64,000 nt of DNA from Tersicoccus phoenicis (GTDB taxonomy: Bacteria; Actinomycetota; Actinomycetes; Actinomycetales; Micrococcaceae), in NCBI RefSeq assembly GCF_001968835.1, contig NZ_MRDE01000064.1, forward strand, positions 62,001 through 126,000, read 5' to 3'. Numbering within the stretch: the stretch's first letter is position 1; every line of letters begins with the position of its first letter. The notes beneath the pieces are model-generated. The model had not been told where the DNA came from and ran no database searches. It worked only from the letters and a program-made list of their open reading frames with translations. The translations under genes were made by a program, and so were the position numbers. Shown in pieces: positions 1 to 10,394 of the stretch.

Positions 1-1400
<1,400 letters not shown>

Positions 1401-1422
1401 TCAGACGGAAGAGGCGAATTCA

Positions 1423-4400
1423 TTGCCACACCAACCACACCAGCGCATCCCCGAGGAGTTCGCGGGTAACGAGTGGCTCGTCGACGAACTGTACGAACAG
1501 TTCACGAAGGACCGGAACGCGGTCGACCAGAAATGGTGGCCGATCTTCGACTCGTTCGACGCCGACGCGACCACCAGCCGCTCGGGGACCGCGGGCAACG
1601 GCGCTGTGCAGGACAGGACCCCCCGGAAGTCCCGCAGCACCGGTGCTGACGTCACCGACGAGGGTCCGGCCACCAACCCGGCCGACCCGGACGCCGACGC
1701 GAAGGGTTCCCGGCCCGCCGGGCCGGGCGGCGGCGCCCTGGGCGTGAAGCCGACCTCGATCGCCGAACCCGGCACGAACAGCCCCCGGATCCGCACCCCG
1801 ATCCCGGCACAGCTACCGGCGAACGACCGGGAGAAGCGCACCGAGGAGGACACCCGGACCGTCCTCAAGGGCGTCGCCAAGGCCGTGGCCGCGAACATGG
1901 ACGCCAGCCTGAGCGTACCCACGGCCACCACCGTCCGGGCCGTGCCGGCGAAGCTGCTGGTGGACAACCGGATCGTGATCAACAACCACCTGCGCCGGGC
2001 GCAGGGCGGCAAGGTCTCCTTCACGCACCTGATCGGGTTCGCCGTCGTGCGGGCGCTGGCCGCTTTCCCGTCCCAGAACGTGCGGTACGAGGTGGTCGAC
2101 GGCAAGCCGACCGCGGTCCAGCCGGCGCACGTCAACTTCGGCATCGCCATCGATCTGCCGCGGCCCGACGGCACCCGCACGCTCGTGGTGCCGAACATCA
2201 AGAAGGCCGAGACGATGAATTTCGTCGAGTTCTGGACGGCCTACGAGGACCTGGTCAAGCGGGCGCGCGAGAACAAGCTGACCATGGACGACTACAGCGG
2301 GACCACGGTCTCGCTGACCAACCCGGGCGGCATCGGCACCGTGCACTCGGTGCCGCGGCTGTCCGCCGGCCAGGCCTGCATCGTCGGCGTCGGCGCCCTC
2401 GAGTACCCGGCCGGGTACCAGGGCTCGAGCGAGAAGATCCTGGCCAAGCACGCGATCAGCAAGATCATCACGCTGACGTCCACCTACGACCACCGGGTGA
2501 TCCAGGGCGCCGGCAGCGGCGAGTTCCTCCGCCTGGTGCACCAGTTGCTCCTCGGTGAGCAGGGTTTCTTCGACCACATCTTCGAGGTCCTCCGGATCCC
2601 CTACGAACCGGTCCGCTGGGCGCAGGACGTGCAGGTCGACCCGTTGGAACAGATCAACAAGGTCGCCCGGATCCAGCAGTTGATCCACGCCTACCGGGTC
2701 CGCGGCCACCTGATGGCCGACATCAACCCGCTCGAGTACGTCCAGCGCAAGCACCCGGACCTGGACATCCGCACCCACGGGCTGACCCTGTGGGACCTGG
2801 ACCGGGAGTGGCCGACCGGCGGTTTCGGCGACAAGCCCAAGCTGGCGCTGCGGGACATCCTCGGGGTGCTCCGGGACGCGTACTGCCGCAACGTCGGCAT
2901 CGAGTACATGCACATCCAGTCGCCCACCGAGCGCGAGTGGTTCCAGGATCGGCTGGAGCACCCGTACAAGAAGCCGGACCGCGAGGAGCAGCTGCACATC
3001 CTCGCCAAGCTCAACGCGGCGGAGGCGTTCGAGACCTTCCTGCAGACCAAGTTCGTCGGGCAGAAGCGGTTCTCCCTGGAGGGCAGCGAGTCCCTGATCC
3101 CGTTGCTCGACGCCGTGATGGAAGGTGCGGCGGACGACGGGCTGGACGAGGTTGCCATCGGCATGGCGCACCGCGGCCGGCTCAACGTGCTGACCAACAT
3201 CGCCGGCAAGACGTACGCGCAGGTGTTCCGCGAGTTCGAGGGCACCGTCGACCCGAAGTCCGTGCAGGGCTCCGGCGACGTCAAGTACCACCTGGGCACC
3301 GAGGGTTCCTACGTCTCGGAGCGAGGGAACCGGACCCGGGTCTACCTGGCGGCGAACCCGTCACACCTGGAGGCCGTCGACTCCGTCGTCGAGGGCATCG
3401 TCCGGGCCAAGCAGGACCGGCTGGACCAGGGCGCGGACGGGCCCTCCTCCTTCCCGGTGCTCGCCGTCCAGGTGCACGGGGACGCGGCGTTCGCCGGCCA
3501 GGGCGTGGTCGCGGAGACGCTGAACCTCTCGCAGTTGCGCGGCTACCGCACCGGCGGCACCATCCACGTCATCGTCAACAACCAGGTGGGTTTCACCACG
3601 GCGCCGTCGTCGGGACGGTCCTCGGTCTACTCGACCGACGTCGCCCGGATGGTGCAGGCGCCGATCTTCCACGTCAACGGGGACGACCCGGAGTCCGTGG
3701 TGCGCGTCGCCCAGCTGGCGTACGCGTACCGGCAGCGCTTCCACAAGGACGTCGTGATCGACATGATCTCCTACCGGCGGCGTGGTCACAACGAGGGCGA
3801 CGACCCGTCGATGACGCAGCCGATGATGTACACGCTGATCGAGCACAAGCGCTCCACCCGCAAGCTGTACACCGAGGCCCTGGTGGGCCGCGGTGACATC
3901 AGCCAGGAGGAGGCGGACCGGGCGCTGAAGGACTACCAGGAACGACTGGAGCGGGTGTTCTCCGAGACCCACGCCGCGCAGACCTCCCCGATGCCCGTCA
4001 TCACCGGCGACAGCGAAGCCGTCTCCGACCTGGAACGGCCCACCGCGCAGCAGCAGGACGACGGCGGCATCACCGTGCCGGACTCGACGGCCATCAGCGC
4101 CGAGCGGCTGGCCCGGATCGGGCAGGCGCACCTGGACATCCCCGAGGGGTTCACGGTGCACCCGAAGCTCAAGGCGCTGCTGGAGAAGCGGGAACAGATG
4201 TCCCGCGAGGGCGGCATCGACTGGGGTTTCGGCGAACTCGCCGCGCTCGGTTCGCTGCTGATGGAGGGCGTCCCGGTCCGGCTCGCCGGCCAGGACTCCC
4301 GGCGCGGCACGTTCGTGCAGCGGCACGCGGTTTTCCACGACCGGGTCACCGGTGACGAGTGGACCCCGCTGACGCACCTGACCGAGGACCAGGCGAAGCT

Positions 4401-5238
4401 GTGGATCTACGACTCGCTGCTGAGCGAGTACGCGGCCATGGGCTTCGAGTACGGCTACTCGGTGGAGCGGCCGGACGCCCTCGTCCTGTGGGAGGCCCAG
4501 TTCGGCGACTTCGCCAACGGCGCGCAGACCATCATCGACGAGTTCATCTCCTCGGCCGAGCAGAAGTGGGGGCAGCGCTCCTCGCTCGCCCTGCTGCTCC
4601 CCCACGGGTACGAGGGTCAGGGTCCGGATCACTCCTCCGCCCGGATCGAGCGGTACCTGACCATGTGCGCCGAGGACAACATGACGGTCGCCAACCCGAC
4701 CACCCCGGCCTCGCACTTCCACCTGCTGCGGCGGCACGCGTTCAGCAAGCCGCGCCGGCCGCTGATCGTGTTCACGCCGAAGCAGTTGCTCCGGCTGCGG
4801 GCGGCGGCGTCCCCGGTCGAGGACTTCACGCAGGGCACCTTCCGGCCGGTGATCGGCGATCAGGCGGGGCTGCGGGCGGAGGACGTCAAGCGCGTCATCC
4901 TCGTGTCGGGCCGGCTGTACTACGACCTGGCCGCGCACCGGGACAAGCACGAGATCACCGACACCGCGATCGTCCGGGTCGAGCGGCTCTACCCACTGCC
5001 GCTGGCGGAGGTGCGCGCCGAGCTGGCGACCTACCCGAACGCGGAGCTGGTGTGGGCGCAGGACGAACCGGCGAACCAGGGTCCGTGGCCGTTCATGGGG
5101 CTGAACCTGGTGCCCGAGCTGGACCGCCCCGTGCGGTTGGTGTCCCGTCCCGCGTCGGCCTCCCCGGCCACCGGTTCGGCCAAGCGCCACGCCGTCGAGC
5201 TGCAGCGGCTCGTCTCCTCGGCCTTCGCCGAGAACTGA
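1423..5238 (+). CDS. kgd: Multifunctional 2-oxoglutarate decarboxylase/dehydrogenase (E2-E1 fusion)
   Basis: About 1271 residues. It links the E2o succinyltransferase catalytic domain to the E1o 2-oxoglutarate decarboxylase in one chain, the actinobacterial arrangement that lacks a lipoyl domain and works with a separate E2 in the TCA cycle. In order: a short E1-type N-terminal helix (GNEWLVDELYEQF), a Pro/Gly/Ala linker at about residues 45-130, the E2 core ending in STYDHRVIQGAGSG (catalytic His near 357), then E1 with AIGMAHRGRLNVL and the thiamine-diphosphate segment GDAAFAGQGVVAETL near residue 690. I chose TTG at 1423 because GGAAGAGG lies 8 nt upstream and the conserved N-terminal helix follows at once; GTG at 1360 is an alternative. 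Similarity to the family is obvious along the whole length. Confidence 0.95.
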   Translation: MPHQPHQRIPEEFAGNEWLVDELYEQFTKDRNAVDQKWWPIFDSFDADATTSRSGTAGNGAVQDRTPRKSRSTGADVTDEGPATNPADPDADAKGSRPAGPGGGALGVKPTSIAEPGTNSPRIRTPIPAQLPANDREKRTEEDTRTVLKGVAKAVAANMDASLSVPTATTVRAVPAKLLVDNRIVINNHLRRAQGGKVSFTHLIGFAVVRALAAFPSQNVRYEVVDGKPTAVQPAHVNFGIAIDLPRPDGTRTLVVPNIKKAETMNFVEFWTAYEDLVKRARENKLTMDDYSGTTVSLTNPGGIGTVHSVPRLSAGQACIVGVGALEYPAGYQGSSEKILAKHAISKIITLTSTYDHRVIQGAGSGEFLRLVHQLLLGEQGFFDHIFEVLRIPYEPVRWAQDVQVDPLEQINKVARIQQLIHAYRVRGHLMADINPLEYVQRKHPDLDIRTHGLTLWDLDREWPTGGFGDKPKLALRDILGVLRDAYCRNVGIEYMHIQSPTEREWFQDRLEHPYKKPDREEQLHILAKLNAAEAFETFLQTKFVGQKRFSLEGSESLIPLLDAVMEGAADDGLDEVAIGMAHRGRLNVLTNIAGKTYAQVFREFEGTVDPKSVQGSGDVKYHLGTEGSYVSERGNRTRVYLAANPSHLEAVDSVVEGIVRAKQDRLDQGADGPSSFPVLAVQVHGDAAFAGQGVVAETLNLSQLRGYRTGGTIHVIVNNQVGFTTAPSSGRSSVYSTDVARMVQAPIFHVNGDDPESVVRVAQLAYAYRQRFHKDVVIDMISYRRRGHNEGDDPSMTQPMMYTLIEHKRSTRKLYTEALVGRGDISQEEADRALKDYQERLERVFSETHAAQTSPMPVITGDSEAVSDLERPTAQQQDDGGITVPDSTAISAERLARIGQAHLDIPEGFTVHPKLKALLEKREQMSREGGIDWGFGELAALGSLLMEGVPVRLAGQDSRRGTFVQRHAVFHDRVTGDEWTPLTHLTEDQAKLWIYDSLLSEYAAMGFEYGYSVERPDALVLWEAQFGDFANGAQTIIDEFISSAEQKWGQRSSLALLLPHGYEGQGPDHSSARIERYLTMCAEDNMTVANPTTPASHFHLLRRHAFSKPRRPLIVFTPKQLLRLRAAASPVEDFTQGTFRPVIGDQAGLRAEDVKRVILVSGRLYYDLAAHRDKHEITDTAIVRVERLYPLPLAEVRAELATYPNAELVWAQDEPANQGPWPFMGLNLVPELDRPVRLVSRPASASPATGSAKRHAVELQRLVSSAFAEN

Positions 5239-5246
5239 TCGCTGCC

Positions 5247-5849
5247 GTGTTCGAACAACGCACCGTACGCATCAGCGCGGTCGGCGACGAGCTGCTGGCC
5301 GGGGTCGGCGACCCGCGGGCGCTGGGCTGGTTCGGTCGGGTGCTGGCCCGCACGCCCACGGACGACGTCGACCTGGCCGCCTACACCCTGGCCGCCCCGC
5401 AGGAGGGCACCGAGGCGCTGGCCGGCCGCTGGCAGGACGAGGTCGGTCGCCGGTTCGAGGACGGCGCGGAGAACCGCCTCGTCATCGGGCTGGCGGCGCA
5501 CGACCTGGACGTGGAGGTCTCCAGCGCCCGCAGCCGGCTGAACCTGGCGAACATCATCGACGGCGCCTCCCAGCAGGGCATCCCGGTGATCGTCGTCGGG
5601 CCGCCCCCGGGTCTCGACCCGGTGCGGAACCGGCGGCTGGCGGACCTGTCCGCCGCGTTCGCGGACGTGACCACCCGGCGTCGGCACACGTACGTGGACA
5701 CGTTCACGCCGCTGCAGCATCACGAGCAGTGGCGAGCCGACCTGGCCGCGAACGACGGCCGGCCGGGGCAGGCCGGCTACGGACTGCTCGCCTGGCTGGT
5801 GCTGCACCGGGGCTGGTACGAGTGGATGCGACTGCCCGCGCCCGCCTGA
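5247..5849 (+). CDS. SGNH/GDSL-fold protein with degenerate catalytic residues
   Basis: 200 residues, GTG start 8 bp after the kgd stop, so probably cotranscribed with kgd. The fold blocks of GDSL esterases are recognisable: the block I region RISAVGDELLAGVGDPRALGW, an Asn-containing middle, a VVGPPP block, and the C-terminal NDGRPGQAGYG. The block I serine of GDSL is glutamate (GDE, residue 15), and the C-terminal Asp-x-x-His appears as Asn-x-x-Arg. By the usual rules it cannot use a Ser-His-Asp triad. It may be a binding protein or use other chemistry. I do not know its function. Confidence 0.75.
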   Translation: MFEQRTVRISAVGDELLAGVGDPRALGWFGRVLARTPTDDVDLAAYTLAAPQEGTEALAGRWQDEVGRRFEDGAENRLVIGLAAHDLDVEVSSARSRLNLANIIDGASQQGIPVIVVGPPPGLDPVRNRRLADLSAAFADVTTRRRHTYVDTFTPLQHHEQWRADLAANDGRPGQAGYGLLAWLVLHRGWYEWMRLPAPA

Positions 5850-5922
5850 CGGCGGTCCGGAGCGTGGCACCGGTCGTGGAAGAATGGACCGGAATCGATT
5901 CTCGACGGCGAAGGAGGCAGTG

Positions 5923-5997
5923 ATGAGCAAGCGGGCACGTAAGCGCCGCGACCGCAAGCGCGGTGGAGCCAACCACGGCAAGCGGCCGAACACCTGA
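5923..5997 (+). CDS. Ribosomal protein bL37 (24 residues)
   Basis: A 24-codon gene starting MSKRARKRRDRK and ending ANHGKRPNT. Length, basic composition and the ANHGKRPN ending match the very small actinobacterial 50S protein bL37 first seen in mycobacterial ribosome structures. ATG at 5923 has an ideal AAGGAGG 6 nt upstream, at 5911-5917. It lies 73 bp downstream of the SGNH-like gene and is followed by a strong terminator, so it ends this rightward unit. Such genes are missed when a minimum ORF length is applied. Identification is by recalled similarity. Confidence 0.85.
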   Translation: MSKRARKRRDRKRGGANHGKRPNT

Positions 5998-6027
5998 GCC
6001 GTGAGGCGACACGGCCTCATCGACGCG

Positions 6028-6067
6028 CGAGGAGGGCCCCGGACGATCACGTCCGGGGCCCTCCTCG
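6028..6067. terminator. Bidirectional intrinsic terminator hairpin
   Basis: A perfect 17-bp inverted repeat (arms 6028-6044 and 6051-6067, starting CGAGGAGGGCCCC) with a 6-nt loop sits between the convergent bL37 and rsrA genes. There is no long T-run, as is usual in high-GC actinobacteria. Confidence 0.85.
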
Positions 6068-6094
6068 TGTGCGGGCTGTGTCGTGTACGGACGG

Positions 6095-6358
6095 TCAGCG
6101 GGAGACGCGGACGGCGGTGATCCGGCTGATGATCGTGGCCTTGAGCGTCTCCGGGGCGGTCTCCGCGCAACTGCGCCGCACCACGGTGCGGATCACCCGC
6201 TCGACCTCCTCCTCCTGGACGCACTCGGGGCAGTGATCGAGGTGCGCCTTGATCTCGGCGATGTCCTCACGCGGCAGCGCACCGTCGAGGTACTCGTAGA
6301 GCCGCTCGATCCGGGCGTCCGTGCAGCCCCCGAGGGCCGTGCAGTCTTCCTCACTCAT
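6095..6358 (-). CDS. rsrA: Zinc redox-sensing anti-sigma factor (RsrA/RshA type)
   Basis: 87 residues. It contains the ZAS zinc motif His39-x3-Cys43-x2-Cys46 (HLDHCPEC), with a further Cys at 12, matching the residues that bind zinc and form the disulfide in Streptomyces RsrA. Known role: it binds SigR in reduced cells and releases it on thiol oxidation. The start ATG overlaps the end of sigR by 8 bp (ATGAGTGA), so the two are translationally coupled, the standard pairing. The terminator at 6028-6067 ends the operon. Confidence 0.94.
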   Translation of the reverse strand: MSEEDCTALGGCTDARIERLYEYLDGALPREDIAEIKAHLDHCPECVQEEEVERVIRTVVRRSCAETAPETLKATIISRITAVRVSR

Positions 6359-7073
6359 GTCGTTTCTCCTTGGTGGTGCTGCTCACCCGCATGCCGCGGT
6401 CCACGGCGTAGTCGGAGAGCTTCTCTCGCAACAACCTCCGGCCCCGGTGCAGCCGGGACATGACCGTGCCGATGGGTGTGCCCATGATCTCGGAGATCTC
6501 CTTGTACGCGAATCCCTCGACGTCGGAGAGGTACACGGCCAGCCGGAAGTCCTCCGGGATCTCCTGCAGGGCCCGTTTGACGTCGGTGTCCGGCAGGTGG
6601 TCGAGGGCCTCGACCTCGGCCGATCGCAGACCGGTCGACGTGTGGGACTCGGCGCGGGCGATCTGCCAGTCCTCGATGTTCTCCGACTGGGACTGCTGCG
6701 GTTCGCGTTGCCGCTTGCGGTAGAGGTTGATGTACGTGTTGGTCAGGATCCGGTACAGCCAGGCCTTGAGATTGGTGCCCGGCTTGTACTGGTGGAAAGC
6801 GGAGAAGGCCTTCGCGTACGCCTCCTGCACCAGGTCCTCGGCGTCGGCGGGATTCCGGGCCATGCGCAGCGCGGCCGAATACAGCTGGTCGACGTAGCGG
6901 AGCGCGTCCCGTTCGAACCGGGTCCGGCGCTCGTCCGCCGATTCGCTGGCGACGTCGACGTCGGGTGAGTCGGTCGGCGCGTCGCTCTCGGCGGTGCGCG
7001 CCGCCGGTCGGGGTGTGTGCGGTGCTGAAGTCATCGTCGCCCAGTCTACTGGCGTCGCCTCGAGCACCGGCAT
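6351..7073 (-). CDS. sigR: ECF sigma factor SigR/SigH (oxidative and thiol stress)
   Basis: 240 residues from the chosen ATG at 7073, which has AAGGAGG 4 nt upstream. Region 2 ([17 protein letters not shown]) and region 4 ([19 protein letters not shown]) are typical of the SigR/SigH group, and the downstream rsrA confirms the assignment. It directs transcription of thioredoxin, mycothiol and protein quality-control genes after disulfide stress. A second in-frame ATG at 7034 gives a 227-residue form beginning [10 protein letters not shown]; it has no good ribosome site but a TAGACT element 8 nt before it. Two products, as described for Streptomyces sigR, are therefore possible. Confidence 0.94.
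   Translation of the reverse strand: MPVLEATPVDWATMTSAPHTPRPAARTAESDAPTDSPDVDVASESADERRTRFERDALRYVDQLYSAALRMARNPADAEDLVQEAYAKAFSAFHQYKPGTNLKAWLYRILTNTYINLYRKRQREPQQSQSENIEDWQIARAESHTSTGLRSAEVEALDHLPDTDVKRALQEIPEDFRLAVYLSDVEGFAYKEISEIMGTPIGTVMSRLHRGRRLLREKLSDYAVDRGMRVSSTTKEKRHE
7043..7048 (-). promoter_or_regulatory. Possible internal -10 for the short sigR transcript
   Basis: TAGACT on the minus strand lies within the first codons of the long sigR form and 8 nt before the internal ATG at 7034. It would yield a near-leaderless short mRNA. Weak evidence taken alone. Confidence 0.35.
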
Positions 7074-7133
7074 GGCCCCTCCTTCCGGGTCCGTCGCTGA
7101 CGTACCTCGTTCCTGGTGCGCCTTCCGATCATG

Positions 7134-7164
7134 CCAACCATGACGCTCACCGGGCTTATTCCCC
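7134..7164 (-). promoter_or_regulatory. SigR-type autoregulatory promoter of sigR-rsrA
   Basis: On the minus strand GGGGAAT (7158-7164) is followed after 18 nt by GGTTGG (7134-7139). This fits the SigR/SigH consensus GGAAT/C - about 18 nt - GTT and lies about 60 nt upstream of the long-form start. It implies positive autoregulation, known for this family. Confidence 0.72.
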
Positions 7165-7232
7165 GGATCGGGTGGGCGGAGCCGGGAATAGATGGAAGAC
7201 TGGCAGGCACCGACCACCCCTGGAGGCAGATC

Positions 7233-7895
7233 ATGACGCTCGTTCGTTTCTTCGCCCGCCCCGCCCTCGCCGGCACCTTCGTCCTCTCCGGCATCGACCG
7301 GGTCAAGAACGCGGCCAGCCAGGCTCCCGCCCTGCAGCCGGTTCTCGGCGGCCTCCGCTCGGTGGCTCCGCAGGTGGCCCAGTACACCCGCGACGAGGTC
7401 ACGGTGGCCAAGGTGCTCGGCGGTGTGCAGACCGGCGCCGGTGCCCTGCTGGCCATCGGCAAGCTCAGCCGGCTCGCCTCGACGGTACTGGTGGGTACCC
7501 AGGCGATCACCGCGTGGGCGGAGTACGCTCAGGCGCCCGCGGACACCGCCGAGCAGAAGACCGCCCGCCGCACGCAGCTGCTGACGAACATCGGCCTGGC
7601 CGGGGGCGCCGCCCTGGCGGCGGTCGACCGGAACGGCAAGCCGTCCCTGGCGTGGCGGGCCGAGCACGCGGCGGCCGAGGCGCGGCGCTCCGCGAACCGG
7701 TCCGAGACCCGCAAGGCGGTGCAGAAGAAGGCGACGGACGCCAGGAAGAAGGCCGCGGACGCGACCAAGAACCTGAAGCGGAACGCCGAGCAGGCCCGCG
7801 AGGCCGCCGCGAAGAAGGCCGCGAAGAGCGGCTCGAACAAGGCCGAGTGGCAGAAGAAGGCGGAGAAGCAGCTCAAGGCTGCCGGCATCCTCTGA
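7233..7895 (+). CDS. DoxX family membrane protein with Lys/Ala-rich tail
   Basis: 220 residues, ATG at 7233 with TGGAGG 7 nt upstream. The first 130 residues look like a DoxX four-helix membrane domain (starts [20 protein letters not shown]). From about residue 140 the chain becomes a long helical Lys/Ala/Arg-rich tail resembling histone H1 or mycobacterial HupB tails (repeated [14 protein letters not shown]). DoxX proteins are linked to redox and thiosulfate functions in some bacteria, but the role here is unknown. It diverges from sigR and lies 10 bp before aroA. The tail may bind nucleic acid or acidic polymers, which is inference. Confidence 0.75.
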   Translation: MTLVRFFARPALAGTFVLSGIDRVKNAASQAPALQPVLGGLRSVAPQVAQYTRDEVTVAKVLGGVQTGAGALLAIGKLSRLASTVLVGTQAITAWAEYAQAPADTAEQKTARRTQLLTNIGLAGGAALAAVDRNGKPSLAWRAEHAAAEARRSANRSETRKAVQKKATDARKKAADATKNLKRNAEQAREAAAKKAAKSGSNKAEWQKKAEKQLKAAGIL

Positions 7896-7905
7896 CCGGC
7901 CCCCG

Positions 7906-9255
7906 ATGACCGGTACGGCCGACACGCCACGACGGAGCCTCCCCTGGTGGGAGGCTCCGTCGGCGACCCGGCCCGTGGACGCCGTGCTCGCCGTCCCCGG
8001 CTCCAAGTCCCTCACCAACCGGTACCTCGTCCTCGGGGCCCTCGCCGGTGGCGGCTCCCGCCTGCGCGCCCCGCTGCACTCCCGTGACACGGAGCTGATG
8101 CTGGCCGCGGTCCGCGCCCTCGGCGCCCGGGTCGACGAGATTCCCGGGCCGGGCGGCTTCGGTCCCGACTGGCAGTTCACCACCCCCCTGCCGAGCGGTC
8201 CGGCGGCGAGCGCGACCCCGGCCCGCTCGGTCGACTGCGGCCTCGCCGGCACCGTGATGCGGTTCGTGCCACCGCTGGCGGCCCTGACCGGGGGCCCGGT
8301 GCGGTTCGACGGCGACGAGGCGGCGCGCCACCGACCCATGGGCGCCGTTCTGGACGGGCTGCGCGCGCTCGGCGTCACGGTCGACGACGACGGTCGGGGC
8401 GCCCTGCCCTTCACCGTGGACGGCACGGGCGCCGTGACCGGCGGGCGCGTGGTCATCGACGCCAGCGCCTCCTCCCAGTTCGTCTCCGCGTTGCTGCTCG
8501 CCGCTGCTCGCTTCGCGGCGGGGCTCCGCCTCGAACACGCGGGCCCGCCGATCCCCAGCCTGCCCCACGTGCAGATGACCGTGCAGGCGCTGCGTGCGGT
8601 CGGCGTCGCCGTCGACGACGGCACGCCCGACGTCTGGACGGTCGAACCGGGCGCGGTCCGGCCCTTCGACGTCGCCATCGAGCCCGACCTGTCCAACGCC
8701 GGCCCGTTCCTGGCCGCGGCGCTGGTCACGGGCGGGCGGGTCACCATCACCGGCTGGCCCGAGCGCACCACCCAGGGCGGGGACCACTGGCGGCGAATCC
8801 TGCCCGCCTTCGGGGCCACCGTCACGTCCGGTCCCGGCCGGCTCACCGTCACCGGACCGGCCCGGCTGCGCCCCGTCGACCTCGATCTCTCGGCCGCGGG
8901 CGAGCTGGCCCCCACCGTCGCGGCGCTGGCCGCGGTCGCGCCCGGTCGTTCCCGGCTGCACGGCATCGCGCACCTGCGCGGGCACGAGACGGACCGGCTC
9001 GCCGCGCTGCGCACCGAACTGACCCGCGCCGGCGCGCCGACCACCGAGACGGAGGACGGCCTGGTCGTCGACGGCGGCCGGCTGCACGCCGCCGACATCC
9101 ACAGCTACGCCGACCACCGGATGGCCACCTTCGGCGCGGTGCTCGGTCTGGTCACCCCCGGGACGCGGGTGGCGGACATCGCGACCACCGCCAAGACCCT
9201 GCCCGAGTTCCCCGACCTGTGGGCGCGGATGCTCACGGGCGGCAGAAGCCGGTGA
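7906..9255 (+). CDS. aroA: 5-enolpyruvylshikimate-3-phosphate synthase
   Basis: 449 residues, the usual length. It joins shikimate-3-phosphate and phosphoenolpyruvate in the shikimate pathway (cytosol). Diagnostic segments are [16 protein letters not shown] near the N-terminus (active-site Lys and Ser), [22 protein letters not shown], and the C-terminal [11 protein letters not shown] and [10 protein letters not shown]. The gene sits 10 bp after the DoxX gene and its stop overlaps the rsgA start by 4 bp. The aroA-rsgA-hisN order is common in actinobacteria. Confidence 0.96.
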   Translation: MTGTADTPRRSLPWWEAPSATRPVDAVLAVPGSKSLTNRYLVLGALAGGGSRLRAPLHSRDTELMLAAVRALGARVDEIPGPGGFGPDWQFTTPLPSGPAASATPARSVDCGLAGTVMRFVPPLAALTGGPVRFDGDEAARHRPMGAVLDGLRALGVTVDDDGRGALPFTVDGTGAVTGGRVVIDASASSQFVSALLLAAARFAAGLRLEHAGPPIPSLPHVQMTVQALRAVGVAVDDGTPDVWTVEPGAVRPFDVAIEPDLSNAGPFLAAALVTGGRVTITGWPERTTQGGDHWRRILPAFGATVTSGPGRLTVTGPARLRPVDLDLSAAGELAPTVAALAAVAPGRSRLHGIAHLRGHETDRLAALRTELTRAGAPTTETEDGLVVDGGRLHAADIHSYADHRMATFGAVLGLVTPGTRVADIATTAKTLPEFPDLWARMLTGGRSR

Positions 9256-10346
9256 GCGGCCGCGAGTGGGACGAGTCGGACGTCCGGGTCCGGCCCAACC
9301 GGCGCGGCACCCGACCCCGGACGAAGGACCGGCCCGAACACCGGGACGCCGTCGTCGGGCGCGTCATCACCGTGGACCGGGGCCGGTACACGACCGTCGT
9401 CGCCGAGGACACGCCGGACGAACGCGTCGTCATCGCCGCCCGCGCCCGCGAACTGCGACGCACCGCGATCGTGCCCGGCGACGCGGTCGACCTCGTCGGT
9501 GACGTCAGCGGCACCGCGGACACCCTGGCGCGGCTGGTCCGGATCCGGGACCGCCGCACGGTGCTGCGCCGCAGCGCGGACGACACCGACCCGGTCGAAC
9601 GCGTCGTCGTTGCCAACGCCGACCAGCTCGTCATCGTCACCGCCGCGGCCCGGCCCGAACCGCGCACCGGGTTCGTGGACCGCGCCCTCGTGGCCGCCTA
9701 CGACGCGGGCATCACCCCCCTGCTGTGCCTGACCAAGGCCGACCTCGCCGACCCGGCCCCGTTCCTGGCGCGCTACGCCCACGTGGACCTGCCGGTGGTG
9801 ATCAGCCGCACCGGTGGAGCGAGTGGCCGGCCGGAAGCCACCGGGGCGGGACCCGACGCCGCCCTGGACGCCACCGCCGTCGGCCGCCTGCACGCCCTGC
9901 TGGACGGGCGGATCAGTGTGCTGATCGGCCACTCGGGCGTCGGCAAATCCACGCTCGTCAACGCGCTCTCCGCCGCCGACCGCGCCACCGGCTCGGTCAA
10001 CGACGTCACCGGCCGCGGCCGGCACACGTCCTCCTCCGCGCTGGCGATCAGGCTGGCCGACGCCACCCCCGGCAGCTGGATCATCGACACGCCGGGCATC
10101 CGGTCCTTCGGGCTGGCGCACGTCTCCGCCGACAACCTGCTGCGGGCGTTCGACGACCTGGCGCCCGGCGCGGAGGACTGCCCACGCGGGTGCGAGCACC
10201 GCAGACCGGAGGACGGCTGCGAGCTCGACGCGTGGGTCGCGGCGGGCGGCGCCGGTGCCGCCGGCCCCGCCCGGCTGGCGTCGTTCCGTCGGCTGCTCGG
10301 CGTCGCCGAGACGGAGCCGGCCCCCGAGAAGGAACTCGGTTCCTAG
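9252..10346 (+). CDS. rsgA: Ribosome small subunit-dependent GTPase A
   Basis: 364 residues. It is a circularly permuted GTPase that assists late 30S maturation. In order: an OB-fold (VGRVITVDRGRYTTVVAEDT), G4 (LTKADL) ahead of the P-loop GHSGVGKSTLVNAL, then G3 DTPGIRSF, and a C-terminal Cys/His zinc knuckle (CPRGCEHRRPEDGC). The GTG start at 9252 overlaps the aroA stop (GTGA), which indicates translational coupling. Assignment is secure from motif order. Confidence 0.95.
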   Translation: MSGREWDESDVRVRPNRRGTRPRTKDRPEHRDAVVGRVITVDRGRYTTVVAEDTPDERVVIAARARELRRTAIVPGDAVDLVGDVSGTADTLARLVRIRDRRTVLRRSADDTDPVERVVVANADQLVIVTAAARPEPRTGFVDRALVAAYDAGITPLLCLTKADLADPAPFLARYAHVDLPVVISRTGGASGRPEATGAGPDAALDATAVGRLHALLDGRISVLIGHSGVGKSTLVNALSAADRATGSVNDVTGRGRHTSSSALAIRLADATPGSWIIDTPGIRSFGLAHVSADNLLRAFDDLAPGAEDCPRGCEHRRPEDGCELDAWVAAGGAGAAGPARLASFRRLLGVAETEPAPEKELGS

Positions 10347-10381
10347 CCGGGTCCTGGCACCGTATCCGGCGAGGCAGACGA

Positions 10382-10387
10382 TAGCGT
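10382..10387 (+). promoter_or_regulatory. Putative -10 of hisN (leaderless start)
   Basis: TAGCGT ends 7 nt before ATG 10395. This matches the spacing of the other leaderless starts in the window and favours ATG 10395 over GTG 10386. Confidence 0.4.
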
Positions 10388-10394
10388 GAAGAGC

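Noticed and set aside
3361-5190. 609-codon antisense open frame across kgd
   Set aside because: Low-complexity Arg/Gly/Val composition and exact mirror of a well-conserved gene; a GC-rich shadow frame.
7184-7207. GGGAAT on the plus strand as a SigR promoter for the DoxX gene
   Set aside because: No GTT at 17-19 nt downstream.
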